A stretch of 64,000 nucleotides of DNA from Nitrosomonas sp. (GCA_031316255.1 JALDQW010000001.1:62001-126000); one strand, 5' to 3'; counted from the first letter of the stretch, positions 50,132-59,506 are shown. Numbers and translations are program-made. Notes: generated by a model from the letters alone, not told the origin.

Positions 50132-50459
50132 GACGGCGCCAAACATGCCTGGGGCATTCTTTCATTGCTGGTGAAGCGGTTAAAGAAAGCATGGCCGGAG
50201 GTTCGCATTATTTTTCGTGGCGACAGCGGCTTTTGCCGCCACAGGATGCTGACATGGTGCGAGCGCCATGATGTCGGTTACATTGTTGGCATCGCCAAGA
50301 ATCAAAGGCTCAATACCATGACCGCGCAATGGCAACAGGAAGCGGAATCGCACTTTGAGCAGTCAGGCGAAAAGTACGCCGGTTTTTTTTCGGACTATTG
50401 ACTCAGGACGGCTAATGGGTGACCTTTTTTTTGATGGCAAAAAACTGGCGAGAGAACCT
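50132..50459 (+). pseudogene. IS1380-family transposase fragment
   Basis: Starting with DGAKHAWGILSLLVKRLKKAW, the frame shows VRIIFRGDSGFCRHRMLTWCE and VGYIVGIAKNQRL, the catalytic core of IS1380 transposases. A run of eight T (50383-50390) shifts the frame: FFSDY-stop is read now, while the next frame continues FFRTIDSGRLMGDLFF. Both the N-terminus and C-terminus are missing; the left edge is exactly the IS21 end at 50131. It is an inactive fragment. Confidence 0.8.
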
Positions 50460-50469
50460 ACTGAACTGA

Positions 50470-50517
50470 ACTTGACCTGACAGCTTCTTCGACCAACCGG
50501 TAACTGTCAGGTCAAGT
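50470..50517. repeat. 14-bp perfect inverted repeat, possible terminator
   Basis: acttgacctgacag (50470-50483) and ctgtcaggtcaagt (50504-50517) are perfect complements around a 20-base loop. It lies just after the stop of the leftward gene at 50562, where a terminator is expected, but no T-run follows on that strand. It may instead be part of a mobile-element end. Confidence 0.55.
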
Positions 50518-50561
50518 CTAAATTACTATAAACCAAAACATTATATTTCAATAAAAACTTC

Positions 50562-51716
50562 CTATAGAGTTTGAAGCGTGAAAGTTTCCCATTCAGCTAC
50601 TCTGTCACGATTAAACAGAAGGTCACTACCTCCGCCATTCTCAGCACAAAGATATTTCCCATTTGCTGCACGCAATGCAACTCTTCCGTTACCAAAATGA
50701 TATATTCTAAGGCTTTCCCAGGAACTGACAAGATTTCTATTTGCGAAAACGGCACCACCTCCTCCGTGCTCGGCACTTAGTACTTGTCCACCCCAAGCTC
50801 TAAGCGACACTTGACCAGCCGAAACATCCTCAAGAACAAAAGTTTCCCATTCTTTCGGCGTAGTTTGATGGCTCACTGCATTTACAAGCCCACCTCCTCC
50901 ATTGATCGCCATCACATAATTTCCCGAGTACGTTTTTAACGCGACACGACGATCAGGATAACCAAACCTCCATTCCAAATTAAGTTTATATTTCCCCCCA
51001 TGACCTTCAAAGATAACCTGTTGAGGAAGACGTGAACCACCTGTAAATCTTGAACTCGGTTTAGCTAAAATGATCGACACATCCTGTGGGGGAAAAGCAT
51101 CTGTTTTAAGTGAATCGAGACTAGCACCAATTTGTTGTACGATCCAACCTACTGCGGCGCCAACACCCGTACCGACTGCAGTACCCAAGGGCCCTAGTGC
51201 CGTGCCAATTGCGCCACCGACCGCGCCACCAACCGCAGTAGATGTTGCAGTTGCTACTTCTCCTTTAACGAAACTACCAATATCATGAAGAACTTTCTCA
51301 GTTACCTCGTCCATCTGTCCTCCCCAGTCTTCTTCGAGCAAGACAAGACTCGCATTTACTGTCAAAGGAAATCTATGTGGAAACTTTTGGTGACCATATG
51401 ATACGGGGTAGCTAGCTAGGCGCTCATTAAAACTAACGACTGTTCCATCCTGATAATTGCTACCCAGATCCAAGACGGGCAACATACATTGTGCTTGAGG
51501 AGCCTCCGCGCCTCGTTGCCAAGTAAGAAGTACTCGCAATCGCATGGCATCGTTGGCAATTCCTTCGCCTACGAACGGCCAAATTCCTTCATGCTCGGTC
51601 TCATCAAGGCATTCAACGCGTCTTAAATAAAGAGACAGAACGCGTTCAGTCGAAGGTAAAAAATGCATCCCTGATTGAAGTGTTGGTTTGCTGCATGTTG
51701 TGTAATGTATTGTCAT
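50562..51716 (-). CDS. Glycine-zipper protein with fascin-like beta-trefoil, candidate effector/toxin
   Basis: A 384-residue protein of no recognised named family. Residues about 25-130 look beta-rich (LSLYLRRVECLDETEHEG, then MRLRVLLTWQR), like small Ca-binding beta-sandwich domains of secreted bacterial proteins. Residues about 157-196 form a Gly/Ala zipper (AVGGAVGGAIGTALGPLGTA) able to enter a membrane. Residues about 240-384 hold three repeats of about 44 residues: RVALKTYSGNYVMAINGGGG, QVSLRAWGGQVLSAEHGGGG and RVALRAANGKYLCAENGGG, each ending in a W-E-(T/S) motif. That is a complete fascin-type beta-trefoil. No signal peptide is seen. It is alone among IS debris. A membrane-active effector with a lectin-like targeting head is my inference. 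Confidence 0.75.
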   Translation of the reverse strand: MTIHYTTCSKPTLQSGMHFLPSTERVLSLYLRRVECLDETEHEGIWPFVGEGIANDAMRLRVLLTWQRGAEAPQAQCMLPVLDLGSNYQDGTVVSFNERLASYPVSYGHQKFPHRFPLTVNASLVLLEEDWGGQMDEVTEKVLHDIGSFVKGEVATATSTAVGGAVGGAIGTALGPLGTAVGTGVGAAVGWIVQQIGASLDSLKTDAFPPQDVSIILAKPSSRFTGGSRLPQQVIFEGHGGKYKLNLEWRFGYPDRRVALKTYSGNYVMAINGGGGLVNAVSHQTTPKEWETFVLEDVSAGQVSLRAWGGQVLSAEHGGGGAVFANRNLVSSWESLRIYHFGNGRVALRAANGKYLCAENGGGSDLLFNRDRVAEWETFTLQTL

Positions 51717-52060
51717 GATATTTCTCCAGAATACTAAGATATGAATTAACTAATAAATTATTTTTAGTAATAATTTATGTACCCAAATATTCGTTTACCG
51801 ATAGATATTTTCCGAATATTGCATATCAGTATTCAACAAAAATAATCTTTTAAAAATAGTGAATTAGACACATTACAAAAGTATGTGTTTGATCAATATA
51901 CGCAAAATAACGTGAAGAATTGAAAATTGATGCTCAATAAATTGTTTTACCTTCAAATCTGAATTTTATTGTTATCAGGCGGGTACTCATCTTTTCCGGA
52001 AATATGTCATGCAACACATGTCCTTGGAAATATTACATTGAATTCTTTATTCAGTAGAAT
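51717..52060. other. AT-rich divergent intergenic region
   Basis: No gene or repeat is recognised in these 344 bases. It lies between the leftward trefoil protein gene and the rightward kinase gene and should hold both promoters. The strong AT bias stands out from the flanking core DNA. Confidence 0.5.
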
Positions 52061-53887
52061 ATGCTCACGATGAATTTTAGTCCTTCTAATGAATTCAAAT
52101 TACACATGAAGAATATTGAACAAAAAACTCGAAGCATCCAAGATGAGATACAAATCACACAAATAAAAACAATCATGGATCATGGCTTCTTTATTTTCTT
52201 CGCCTGGTTCTCTGCTACTTCTGTGGTTGTTTTGGCGCTATGGAGTTATGAATCTTATTCTGTACTCATACTCTGGTTTATCACTTCTAATATTGTCGGT
52301 AGCGTTAGGTTATTGATCTATAGACACTTTAAACGGCAATTGAAAACAATAAGCACGGCAGGTATTTCTAGAATAAAGCTCATTTTTCTCATTGATGGAC
52401 TTATTACAGGACTTTCTTTGGGAATGGGCAATCTGTTGTTCATAGATCCCGAGCAACCCTTTACGTTGCTAGCCATGTCACTGACAACTTATTTTGGTGC
52501 AATGGGTATAATGTTTTTATGGTTTAATTATTTACCCGCAGTTACTGCCTTCATGACTCCTGCGGGAATAACACTGATAACACCACTCATCCTCCAGAAA
52601 AACGAAAATGTCGTTGGCTTTGGACTCATCATTTTAGTTTCAGTGGCCTGTGGTGTAGTTGCTTGTTTTAGACTCAGAAAAATTTACTCAACCACGCTAA
52701 AATTGAATCTCGAAAATATAACACTAAGCCAGAAACATGACCAAGCACGCAAACTGGCCGAACAGGCCAGTATTGCTAAAACCCGCTTTTTTGCTGCAGC
52801 CAGTCATGATTTACGCCAACCTATTCACGCTCTCAATTTATTTTTTGCCGAGCTTTCCGGTCGTGCACATAAAGATAATCAGAAATTGATCGTTCAGATG
52901 GGCGAATCCATTAATGCCGTCAATTCCATGCTTAGTGCATTGCTTGATGTTTCGAAATTAGATGCGGATATCATCAAACCAAACATTGAACCGATTGAAT
53001 TAACTGAAATGTTTATGCGCTTAGAATCAGAATTTTCTACTATTGCAAAAGAAAACCACAACACTTTACGAATACGCCATACGCGAGAAACGACACTTAG
53101 TGACCCATTAATGCTAGAACGTATCATGCGCAATCTGATCAACAATGCGCTTCGATATACCAAAAATGGGCGCGTGCTGGTCGCAGCTCGACCATACGGA
53201 GATAATATTCTAATGCTGATCTGTGACACTGGCATCGGTATTCCTAAGAATCAACTTGAAGAGATTTTTGTTGAATTTCATCAGATAGATAATCCGGAAA
53301 GAGATAGAAGGCAGGGTCTTGGTCTAGGACTTGCCATTGTCAAGCGGCTTGCAAATCTTCTGAATCATGAAATAAAAGTAACGTCAAAGTTGGGTCATGG
53401 GAGTTGTTTCTCGATTACTGTACCACGTGTGTGCTTCACACGGAAAACAGCTACAACACCTTACATTGATCATGCTGTTGAGTTTTTCTTTCAAGGAAAC
53501 ATGATCCTAATATTGGATGACGATACATCGATATTGGAAGGTATGCGTGGATTATTAACTTACTGGGGATGTAAGGTAATTACATCAACAACTTCAGTTG
53601 AAGTTTTAAGGCGAATTCAAATTGATCGAATAAAACCGAATTTATTAATAATTGATTACAGACTTGCTGAGAATGAATCAGGTATTGAGATTGCGAGAAA
53701 AATACAAAATCAATTTTCATTCCAGTTACCAGTCATATTGCTTACAGGAGATACTTCGCCAGACAGATTGCAGGAAGCTGTTTCCAGTGGTTTTCAATTG
53801 TTACATAAGCCTGTTCAAATACCAGAATTGCGTTCTACTATGCAAAACCTCTTAACCAAAAATTCAATAAAAAGAAGCTTAAACTAG
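52061..53887 (+). CDS. Hybrid sensor histidine kinase
   Basis: A 608-residue protein. Six or so membrane helices occupy residues about 40-205. The HisKA domain has FFAAASHDLRQPIHAL with phospho-acceptor His249. The ATPase domain shows N-box IMRNLINNALRYTKNG, G1 ICDTGIGIP, and RQGLGLGLAIVKRLA. A C-terminal receiver domain (about 480-600) has LILDDDTSILEG and phospho-acceptor Asp532 in LLIIDYRLAENESG. The RQP after the His marks the subgroup of RpfC/NahK-like hybrid kinases. Start could also be the ATG at 52070. It converges with a LuxR-type regulator, a likely partner. Confidence 0.92.
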   Translation: MLTMNFSPSNEFKLHMKNIEQKTRSIQDEIQITQIKTIMDHGFFIFFAWFSATSVVVLALWSYESYSVLILWFITSNIVGSVRLLIYRHFKRQLKTISTAGISRIKLIFLIDGLITGLSLGMGNLLFIDPEQPFTLLAMSLTTYFGAMGIMFLWFNYLPAVTAFMTPAGITLITPLILQKNENVVGFGLIILVSVACGVVACFRLRKIYSTTLKLNLENITLSQKHDQARKLAEQASIAKTRFFAAASHDLRQPIHALNLFFAELSGRAHKDNQKLIVQMGESINAVNSMLSALLDVSKLDADIIKPNIEPIELTEMFMRLESEFSTIAKENHNTLRIRHTRETTLSDPLMLERIMRNLINNALRYTKNGRVLVAARPYGDNILMLICDTGIGIPKNQLEEIFVEFHQIDNPERDRRQGLGLGLAIVKRLANLLNHEIKVTSKLGHGSCFSITVPRVCFTRKTATTPYIDHAVEFFFQGNMILILDDDTSILEGMRGLLTYWGCKVITSTTSVEVLRRIQIDRIKPNLLIIDYRLAENESGIEIARKIQNQFSFQLPVILLTGDTSPDRLQEAVSSGFQLLHKPVQIPELRSTMQNLLTKNSIKRSLN

Positions 53888-54526
53888 AGAAGAGAGTAAT
53901 TTCATTTCTACTGCTTTTAGCACAGCACACATTCTATTTGGTACACTTAATTTAAGCAGGATCTTGCTAATATGGTTTTTTGTTGTACCAACAGAAATTC
54001 CTAATTTGTAGGCAATGACTTTATCTTGATCTCCTTTTGCGACTAATTCTAAGACTTCTTTTTCACGTAGCGTCAAAGATTCAATCGACTCATGAATTTG
54101 CTCTGAGGGCACTGAGTTCACGGATGATTCTGAAAAATTTGCACGCATTTGAACCGTGGAAACATCAACAAAAATACTTAATCGATTAATTAATTCATGT
54201 CTATTACAGTTTTTATGAATACAATCTGTCGCTCCTTTTTCTTTTGATTTTCTGAATATATCCGATTCATCGGACCCAGTTAACACTATTATCGGGACCC
54301 AAGATTCCAATATCTCGCGTAGATTTGGCAAGGCCGATAAGCCATCTATTCCAGGCAATCCAATATCAAGTATGACCATATCCAATGATTTTACTTTCTG
54401 AATCAACTGTATCGCATCAGAAATATTGGATGATTCAATCACAAATACATCTTCACGCAACTGTTTAAATACATAAATTAGCGATTCTCTTACAAGCACA
54501 TGATCTTCAATGAAAAGTATATTCAT
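53879..54526 (-). CDS. LuxR/NarL-family response regulator
   Basis: A 215-residue response regulator. The receiver domain starts MNILFIEDHVLVRESLIYVF, with the phospho-acceptor in LDMVILDIGLPGIDGLSALP, and ends near residue 125. The C-terminal LuxR helix-turn-helix is ESLTLREKEVLELVAKG through ISVGTTKNHISKILLKL. It overlaps the stop of the hybrid kinase tail to tail by 9 bases. Likely to be phosphorylated by that kinase, though the kinase also has its own receiver. Target genes are unknown. Confidence 0.92.
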   Translation of the reverse strand: MNILFIEDHVLVRESLIYVFKQLREDVFVIESSNISDAIQLIQKVKSLDMVILDIGLPGIDGLSALPNLREILESWVPIIVLTGSDESDIFRKSKEKGATDCIHKNCNRHELINRLSIFVDVSTVQMRANFSESSVNSVPSEQIHESIESLTLREKEVLELVAKGDQDKVIAYKLGISVGTTKNHISKILLKLSVPNRMCAVLKAVEMKLLSSLV

Positions 54527-54881
54527 AATTTTTTATTTAATCTTGGGTATTTCAATTGGATAAATTCAAATTCAAGAATTAGTTTTTCCACTATTGATCT
54601 TTGCTTATAAATTCAATAGCATGATTTCAATACAGTACCACATCAGTTTTAGGGAATGGTTTTTCTAATGCATTTCAATGGAATCATCGGATGTAAAGTT
54701 TTTACCTAAAATAATGGAAGGATATAAATTAAATGATTTGACCGAAGAAGAAAGTGTTTTTTTACACACCTAATTAGAGCTCACTCACAAACACTAACAA
54801 CATGATTATATTGAATAATACTCTGTAATTTGGTAAAAAAATGCACGTAATTTGATGAAATACTGCCAAAAACCGTGCACT
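54527..54881. other. AT-rich intergenic region, no supported gene
   Basis: The region upstream of the response regulator holds no gene that can be supported. A 31-codon frame at 54678-54773 (MESSDVKFLPKIMEGYKL...) was seen but has no relatives I recognise. The region should include the regulator's promoter. Confidence 0.45.
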
Positions 54882-54983
54882 ATGATTCGTTATTCAGGCC
54901 AAAACCAGCCCACCCTCCCAGGATTTGACACACCACCGGGTATGATACTTGATCCCAATAATCACTGGGTAAGACTCAGCGAA
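54882..54983 (+). pseudogene. N-terminal fragment of an IS5/IS1182-like transposase
   Basis: From ATG 54882, MIRYSGQNQPTLPGFDTPPG and LDPNNHWVRLSE match the start of transposases that begin MIRYxSxxQLTLxGFxTPF and continue LDxxNRWVKLAxxIPWD. After LSE the frame departs. Only about 34 residues remain. It may be the missing N-terminal end of the same type as the remnant at 45829-48888. Confidence 0.6.
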
Positions 54984-55059
54984 GACGGCACCAGGTCTTG
55001 CAATACAACATTCACATACCCAACAGATTCGAATTCCCTTTACCCTAAGATTTCACAAC

Positions 55060-55308
55060 CTACGGAAACTCTTCCGGGTTCTCAATCGATTTGATGTCCA
55101 AATCCACATCCAGATCAGGCCAGAAAAAATGATCCAGTGTCGGCTCTGTCACATTGAGTACTTTGCCAACGAACGCATCTTTAAACCATGGGAAGTCGGC
55201 GTACGGCATAAACAATTCCTTGTCGCCGGCCAACAGCCCTACACCATGACTGGGAATATGGATGATCTCAGCTTTTGAAGTAAGCGTTCCAGCCGTTTCT
55301 GAATTCAT
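55060..55308 (-). CDS. DUF2442 domain protein
   Basis: An 82-residue protein from ATG 55308. GVGLLAGDKELFMPYADFPWFKDA, then LNVTEPTLDHFFWPDLDVDLDIKSIENPE, is the DUF2442 pattern (IxVxxxxLxWPxLDxDLxxEsIxxPexFP). Members are often paired with a DUF4160 protein in what resembles a toxin-antitoxin set. Here no intact DUF4160 gene is present upstream; the sequence there is broken and lies next to IS debris. An upstream ATG at 55323 is less likely. Function is unknown. Confidence 0.8.
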   Translation of the reverse strand: MNSETAGTLTSKAEIIHIPSHGVGLLAGDKELFMPYADFPWFKDAFVGKVLNVTEPTLDHFFWPDLDVDLDIKSIENPEEFP

Positions 55309-55515
55309 CGTGATGCGCCTCAAGTTGGACTCATATCCTGGAAATTATAATCCCGAATCTGACCACATCCTATCAACCCGTTCTGTCTATGCCAAGACCA
55401 CTTCGTTTAGAATTTCCAAACGTGCTTTATCACATAGCATCGCCAGAAGATCGCCGAAAAATTTCAATGGCGATTAGTATTTAATTTAAAGACTAACAAA
55501 TCTGTTCGTACTTAT

Positions 55516-55666
55516 GGGCATCTCTAAAAATCCATATTTTTCACGATACTTTGTTGTTCACAAAAAATATCTCCTTACATATCAATCATATGCTGTGTCA
55601 ATATTTTTTGCTATCAACAAGAACTGGCCTCGTCTTGTTTAAAACGCTGAATTTTTAGAGGTGCCC
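55516..55666. repeat. 151-bp MITE with TTAT target duplication
   Basis: The inverted ends gggcatctctaaaaat (55516-55531) and atttttagaggtgccc (55651-55666) pair with one mismatch. The direct repeat TTAT lies just outside on both sides (55512-55515, 55667-55670). A 4-bp T-T-A-x duplication and such ends suit an IS5-family parent. No open frame is inside. A decayed relative lies at 39421-39550 and a lone end at 2278-2293. Confidence 0.85.
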
Positions 55667-55670
55667 TTAT

Positions 55671-55800
55671 GCGACTTTCTGTAAGTCATATCATCAACAT
55701 CCTGCTTTTTTCTGATTCCCGTTTTTACCAATTTCGTAAGTGCTTTATGTTCTTCCTTGCTCAAACGGGCAATATATTTCTTAGCTGGTATCGATACACC
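55671..55800 (-). pseudogene. IS630-like transposase N-terminal fragment
   Basis: Minus-strand codons from 55800 read GVSIPAKKYIARLSKEEHKAL and TKLVKTGIRKKQDVDDM. This resembles the start of IS630-type transposases (KKYIVRLSxEEREHLxxLIxKGK). No start codon precedes it in frame and it ends at a stop soon after the MITE insertion point. The MITE sits inside this older debris. Confidence 0.5.
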
Positions 55801-55857
55801 TCATTAAAATATACTTTCATCCGTCAAAGTAATATGGTTGATGTGTTAGGGGCTGTA

Positions 55858-57474
55858 CTAACGGCTTTTTTCCTTGATATCGAGAATAAGCTTTTCAATG
55901 TTTGACTCTTTTTCTGTATCAATTGTAATTTGATAAGGCAACTCATCGCATCGCAACGGTTCAAATGTGGCCAGCTGATGCTCAAGCACAGCAATGTCCG
56001 CATCGGAAACATCACACTTTCTTGCGGAAATCCGTTGACGCAATGTATTTGCAGATGCGGTATATTTCAGAATAATAAATGGGGTTTGTCTGTCACGCGC
56101 TAATTTCAAAAAAGCATGTCGTTCTTCGTATTTGAGAAAAGCTGCATCGACAATCACAGGAAACCCGGAATCCAATACAGCATCAGCAAGTGCTTTCAGT
56201 TTTTTATAGGTTTTGATGTTTGCTTCAACAGAGTAGATTTCCTGGCTGACACCGCCCCCGTCAACATTACGTTGCGTATCTGCAGTGCTGTTCAATCCAT
56301 CGAACAATCCAAACATTCTTTTTCGTTCTACGTCGGAACGAATACGTATAGCTCCGATTTGCTCGAGCAGAGGCAGCGATAGTGTGCTTTTTCCTGAGCC
56401 AGACAAGCCATGCGTAATGATCAATACAGGCTTCTTGGAGTGAATATAAAATAGTGCAAGTTTTATGTAAGTATAAAATTCGGTTACAGCTTCTTGCTTC
56501 TCAGCTACAGAAACACCCGGCTGCCCTGCCCTGATTATGTCTACCATAGCACGGACAAGCGCACGATAGACCAGATAAAAACGAAATATCCCGAGACCTG
56601 AATAATCGCCACAGAGTTCCAGATAGCTGTTTAGAAAACGTTGCGCCAATTTCGGCTGTCTTCTGTTTTGTAGATCCATAATCAGAAACGCGACTTCAGA
56701 CAAAGTATCTATCCAGCGCAAATCCGGATCAAATTCAAGACAATCAAACGCCAATGGCTGGTTATTCAGCCATAAAAGATTACGCAAATGCATGTCTCCA
56801 TGACACTCACGAATATAACCTTCGCATTTGCGCTGTCCAAAAAGCGGTTTGCTTATTTCAAAAAACGATTGACTCCACTCTTTCAGCCTGGAAAGTTGTC
56901 TGTCATATTGTCTCGCATCCGGACAGTCTCTGATAGTGCTGAAGACTCTCTCAACAGGCTGATAGACATGCTCCAGATTGCCGAAGCAGGTATCCGGATG
57001 AGCAATCTCGGCATTTTTATGGAACCTGGCTATTAGGTGCGCGAATGCATCAATGTGCCGGTTCTCGAGCTTGCCATCAGTCAGCATATTATCGAGCTGT
57101 GCCTGTTGAGGAAACTGGATCAGTTTGATAGCGTATTCAATTGCATCGCCTGTTTCCTGAATGGCAGGGTGTTTAGGGCTTCCTGTTATCTTCACAATAC
57201 CGAGATAAATGGGTGCGGCCAGTCTGCTGTTCAGTCGCAATTCCTCTTTACAGTAAAACAGGCGTTTTTCCAATGTTGAAAAATCAAGAAACCCAAGATT
57301 GCAGGGTTTTTTTATTTTGTAGGCATAATCTCCGGTTAGGATAACCCACGAGATATGCGTTTCGATGAGCCGAATTTTTTTTACCGGATGGTCATAAACA
57401 TTCGCCCTAAGAAGTGACTGGATAAGCTCGGGTTGCTGCGTGTCGGTTGTTTTCACATGATCGATTGACATCAA
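55858..57474 (-). CDS. Fused aminoglycoside-phosphotransferase-like and P-loop kinase protein
   Basis: A 538-residue two-domain protein. The N-terminal part (residues about 1-330) is a COG2187-type kinase-like domain with YIRECHGDMHLRNLLWLNN (Brenner-type HGDxHxxN catalytic loop) and LAFDCLEFDPDLRWIDTLSEVAFLIMDL (metal Asp). The C-terminal part (about 345-538) is a P-loop kinase with Walker A ITHGLSGSGKSTLSLPLL and IRIRSDVERKRMFG. Substrate is unknown. The fusion is widespread in proteobacteria. Its 3' end meets IS debris but the frame is complete. Confidence 0.87.
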   Translation of the reverse strand: MMSIDHVKTTDTQQPELIQSLLRANVYDHPVKKIRLIETHISWVILTGDYAYKIKKPCNLGFLDFSTLEKRLFYCKEELRLNSRLAAPIYLGIVKITGSPKHPAIQETGDAIEYAIKLIQFPQQAQLDNMLTDGKLENRHIDAFAHLIARFHKNAEIAHPDTCFGNLEHVYQPVERVFSTIRDCPDARQYDRQLSRLKEWSQSFFEISKPLFGQRKCEGYIRECHGDMHLRNLLWLNNQPLAFDCLEFDPDLRWIDTLSEVAFLIMDLQNRRQPKLAQRFLNSYLELCGDYSGLGIFRFYLVYRALVRAMVDIIRAGQPGVSVAEKQEAVTEFYTYIKLALFYIHSKKPVLIITHGLSGSGKSTLSLPLLEQIGAIRIRSDVERKRMFGLFDGLNSTADTQRNVDGGGVSQEIYSVEANIKTYKKLKALADAVLDSGFPVIVDAAFLKYEERHAFLKLARDRQTPFIILKYTASANTLRQRISARKCDVSDADIAVLEHQLATFEPLRCDELPYQITIDTEKESNIEKLILDIKEKSR

Positions 57475-57635
57475 GAATTATTGTACGCGCTCCATTATAA
57501 AGGACGTAATGCTGCAACCGAAGCTTTCTATGAAATCAAATATCAATGCGTGATAAAGTAACCGGAATACGTAAAAATCCAAATTAAAGCAAATAATTTT
57601 ATTTCCAAGAACGGCCATCTACCAATGGAGTATGT

Positions 57636-59336
57636 ATGGATCATAGCCTTCTCTTAATCACAACCATTGCTACTGGTTTCGGCTTGGCGCTGGTGTTCGG
57701 TTTTATCGCAGAAAGACTCAAAATACCGGCATTAGTCGGTTATCTACTCGCCGGTATCGTACTTGGCCCCACAATACCCGGAATAACCGCAGATGCGGCA
57801 ATCGCTACTGAACTGGCTGAAATTGGTGTGATGCTGTTGATGTTCGGAGTCGGTCTGCATTTTTCCCTGGCAGATTTACTTGCCGTTAAACGCATCGCGC
57901 TGCCAGGCGCAGTGGTACAAATGACTGTTGCTACCCTGCTGGGCATGATGCTTGCATCGTGGTGGGGGTGGAACATGGGCGCTGGGTTGGTTCTGGGACT
58001 GTCGTTATCCTGCGCCAGTACTGTCGTATTGTTAAGAGCACTTGAATCGCGTGGTTTTTTGGAAACCATGAATGGCCGTATTGCAGTAGGATGGTTGATT
58101 GTAGAAGACCTGGTCACTGTGCTTATTCTGGTTTTGCTGCCTTCTCTCGCGGGTTTGCTGGGCGGCGCAGGAAATGATATCGATGCGCATACTCCACTTT
58201 GGCAGACAGTTGCATTAACATTATTACAAGTTGCTGTTTTTATAGCGCTGATGCTGGTTGTTGGGCGCCGGCTGCTGCCATGGTTGTTGTGGCAGGTTGC
58301 ACAGACGGGCTCACGTGAATTATTTACTTTGGCGGTTGTCGCTTTCGCCATTTGCATTGCGTATGGCGCCGCGACATTTTTCCATGTATCGTTTGCGCTC
58401 GGCGCTTTTTTTGCAGGGATGGTAATGCGCGAGTCGCAATTCAGTCACCGTGCCGCTGAGGAAAGCCTGCCTTTGCGTGATGCGTTTGCCGTGTTGTTTT
58501 TTGTCTCGGTTGGCATGTTGTTTGATCCTGTCATACTTATTGACAAGCCATTTCATGTGCTCGGTGTGGTTGCCATTATCGTAGTCGGCAAGTCTATTGC
58601 AGCTTTACTTCTGGTGCTGATATTCCGCTATCCGCTGAATACAGCATTAACCGTTGCCGCCAGCCTTGGCCAGATTGGCGAATTCTCGTTCATTCTCGCT
58701 GGCCTGGGCTTATCGCTGGGATTGTTGCCTGCCGAAGGATTCAGTCTGGTGCTTGCTGGAGCACTGATTTCCATCGCTTTTAATCCGATTGCCTTTGCAG
58801 TTATAGCTCCCGTCAGCCGTTGGTTGTTCCAGCATTCCAGACTGGCGCGCCGTCTGGCCTCGCGTGACGATCCATTTGCTGAGTTGCCGATGAGTACTGA
58901 GCGCCGTTACCTTAAAGGCCAGGTGGTGCTGGTCGGTTACGGGCAAGTTGGCAAACGCATTGCGGATGTGCTGAGTGAAAAGGATATCCCGTATATCGTT
59001 GTTGACCAGAATCGCGAACTGATTCAGGATCTACGCAATCAGGAACTTGCAGCCGTTTCAGGCGATGCGGTCGAACCTGAAGTGCTTGTTCAAGCGCATA
59101 TTGCTAATGCTGCGATGCTTGTTGTCGCTGTACCTGATCTACTCAATGTGCGTCAAATGGTAACAACAGCGCGCACGCTGAATCCTGATATCGAAGTGGT
59201 GCTGCGCACCGATAATGAAGACGAATCTGCATTGTTGCACAAAGAAAATCTTGGGATCGTGTTTTATGGAAAGGAAGAACTCACCAAAAGCATGATGCAG
59301 CATGTCCTGCAGCGCTTTGATCCACATCCGAAATAA
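57636..59336 (+). CDS. CPA2 cation:proton antiporter with TrkA-N domain (YbaL/KefB-like)
   Basis: A 566-residue protein. Twelve to thirteen membrane helices (residues about 5-395) have LVGYLLAGIVLGPTIPG, LLMFGVGLHFSLADL and LPLRDAFAVLFFVSVGMLFDP. The cytoplasmic TrkA-N/RCK domain (about 420-540) has the nucleotide site VVLVGYGQVGKRIADVLSEK and AVSGDAVEPEVL. It matches Escherichia coli YbaL and Kef more closely than Na+/H+ exchangers. Likely potassium or sodium efflux controlled by NAD(H). It stands alone between divergent and co-directional neighbours. Confidence 0.9.
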   Translation: MDHSLLLITTIATGFGLALVFGFIAERLKIPALVGYLLAGIVLGPTIPGITADAAIATELAEIGVMLLMFGVGLHFSLADLLAVKRIALPGAVVQMTVATLLGMMLASWWGWNMGAGLVLGLSLSCASTVVLLRALESRGFLETMNGRIAVGWLIVEDLVTVLILVLLPSLAGLLGGAGNDIDAHTPLWQTVALTLLQVAVFIALMLVVGRRLLPWLLWQVAQTGSRELFTLAVVAFAICIAYGAATFFHVSFALGAFFAGMVMRESQFSHRAAEESLPLRDAFAVLFFVSVGMLFDPVILIDKPFHVLGVVAIIVVGKSIAALLLVLIFRYPLNTALTVAASLGQIGEFSFILAGLGLSLGLLPAEGFSLVLAGALISIAFNPIAFAVIAPVSRWLFQHSRLARRLASRDDPFAELPMSTERRYLKGQVVLVGYGQVGKRIADVLSEKDIPYIVVDQNRELIQDLRNQELAAVSGDAVEPEVLVQAHIANAAMLVVAVPDLLNVRQMVTTARTLNPDIEVVLRTDNEDESALLHKENLGIVFYGKEELTKSMMQHVLQRFDPHPK

Positions 59337-59506
59337 AATCCCGTTAACTCTGGCGATCAAAAGTTTCAAGTATGTATATGGCTTTGTACAAAATAGGGCT
59401 TTTGTGAAGGGGACATACTACAATATATCAAGGTAAGAAGCGCATGTCGGGAAAGTAGCATAAACTTATTATTAGAACATGAGCCCGCGAGACTATAAAC
59501 ACTTCT

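Noticed and set aside
54678-54773. 31-codon frame MESSDVKFLPKIMEGYKL...
   Set aside because: Ordinary-looking codons but too short, no homologue recognised, and AT-rich DNA makes chance frames common.
55669-55905. 78-codon plus-strand frame after the MITE
   Set aside because: It overlaps the end of the kinase-fusion gene and the minus-strand IS630-like fragment, and has no domain.
57740-58357. 205-codon minus-strand frame inside the antiporter gene
   Set aside because: Lies entirely opposite a clear membrane transporter gene and has no hydrophobic or domain pattern of its own.
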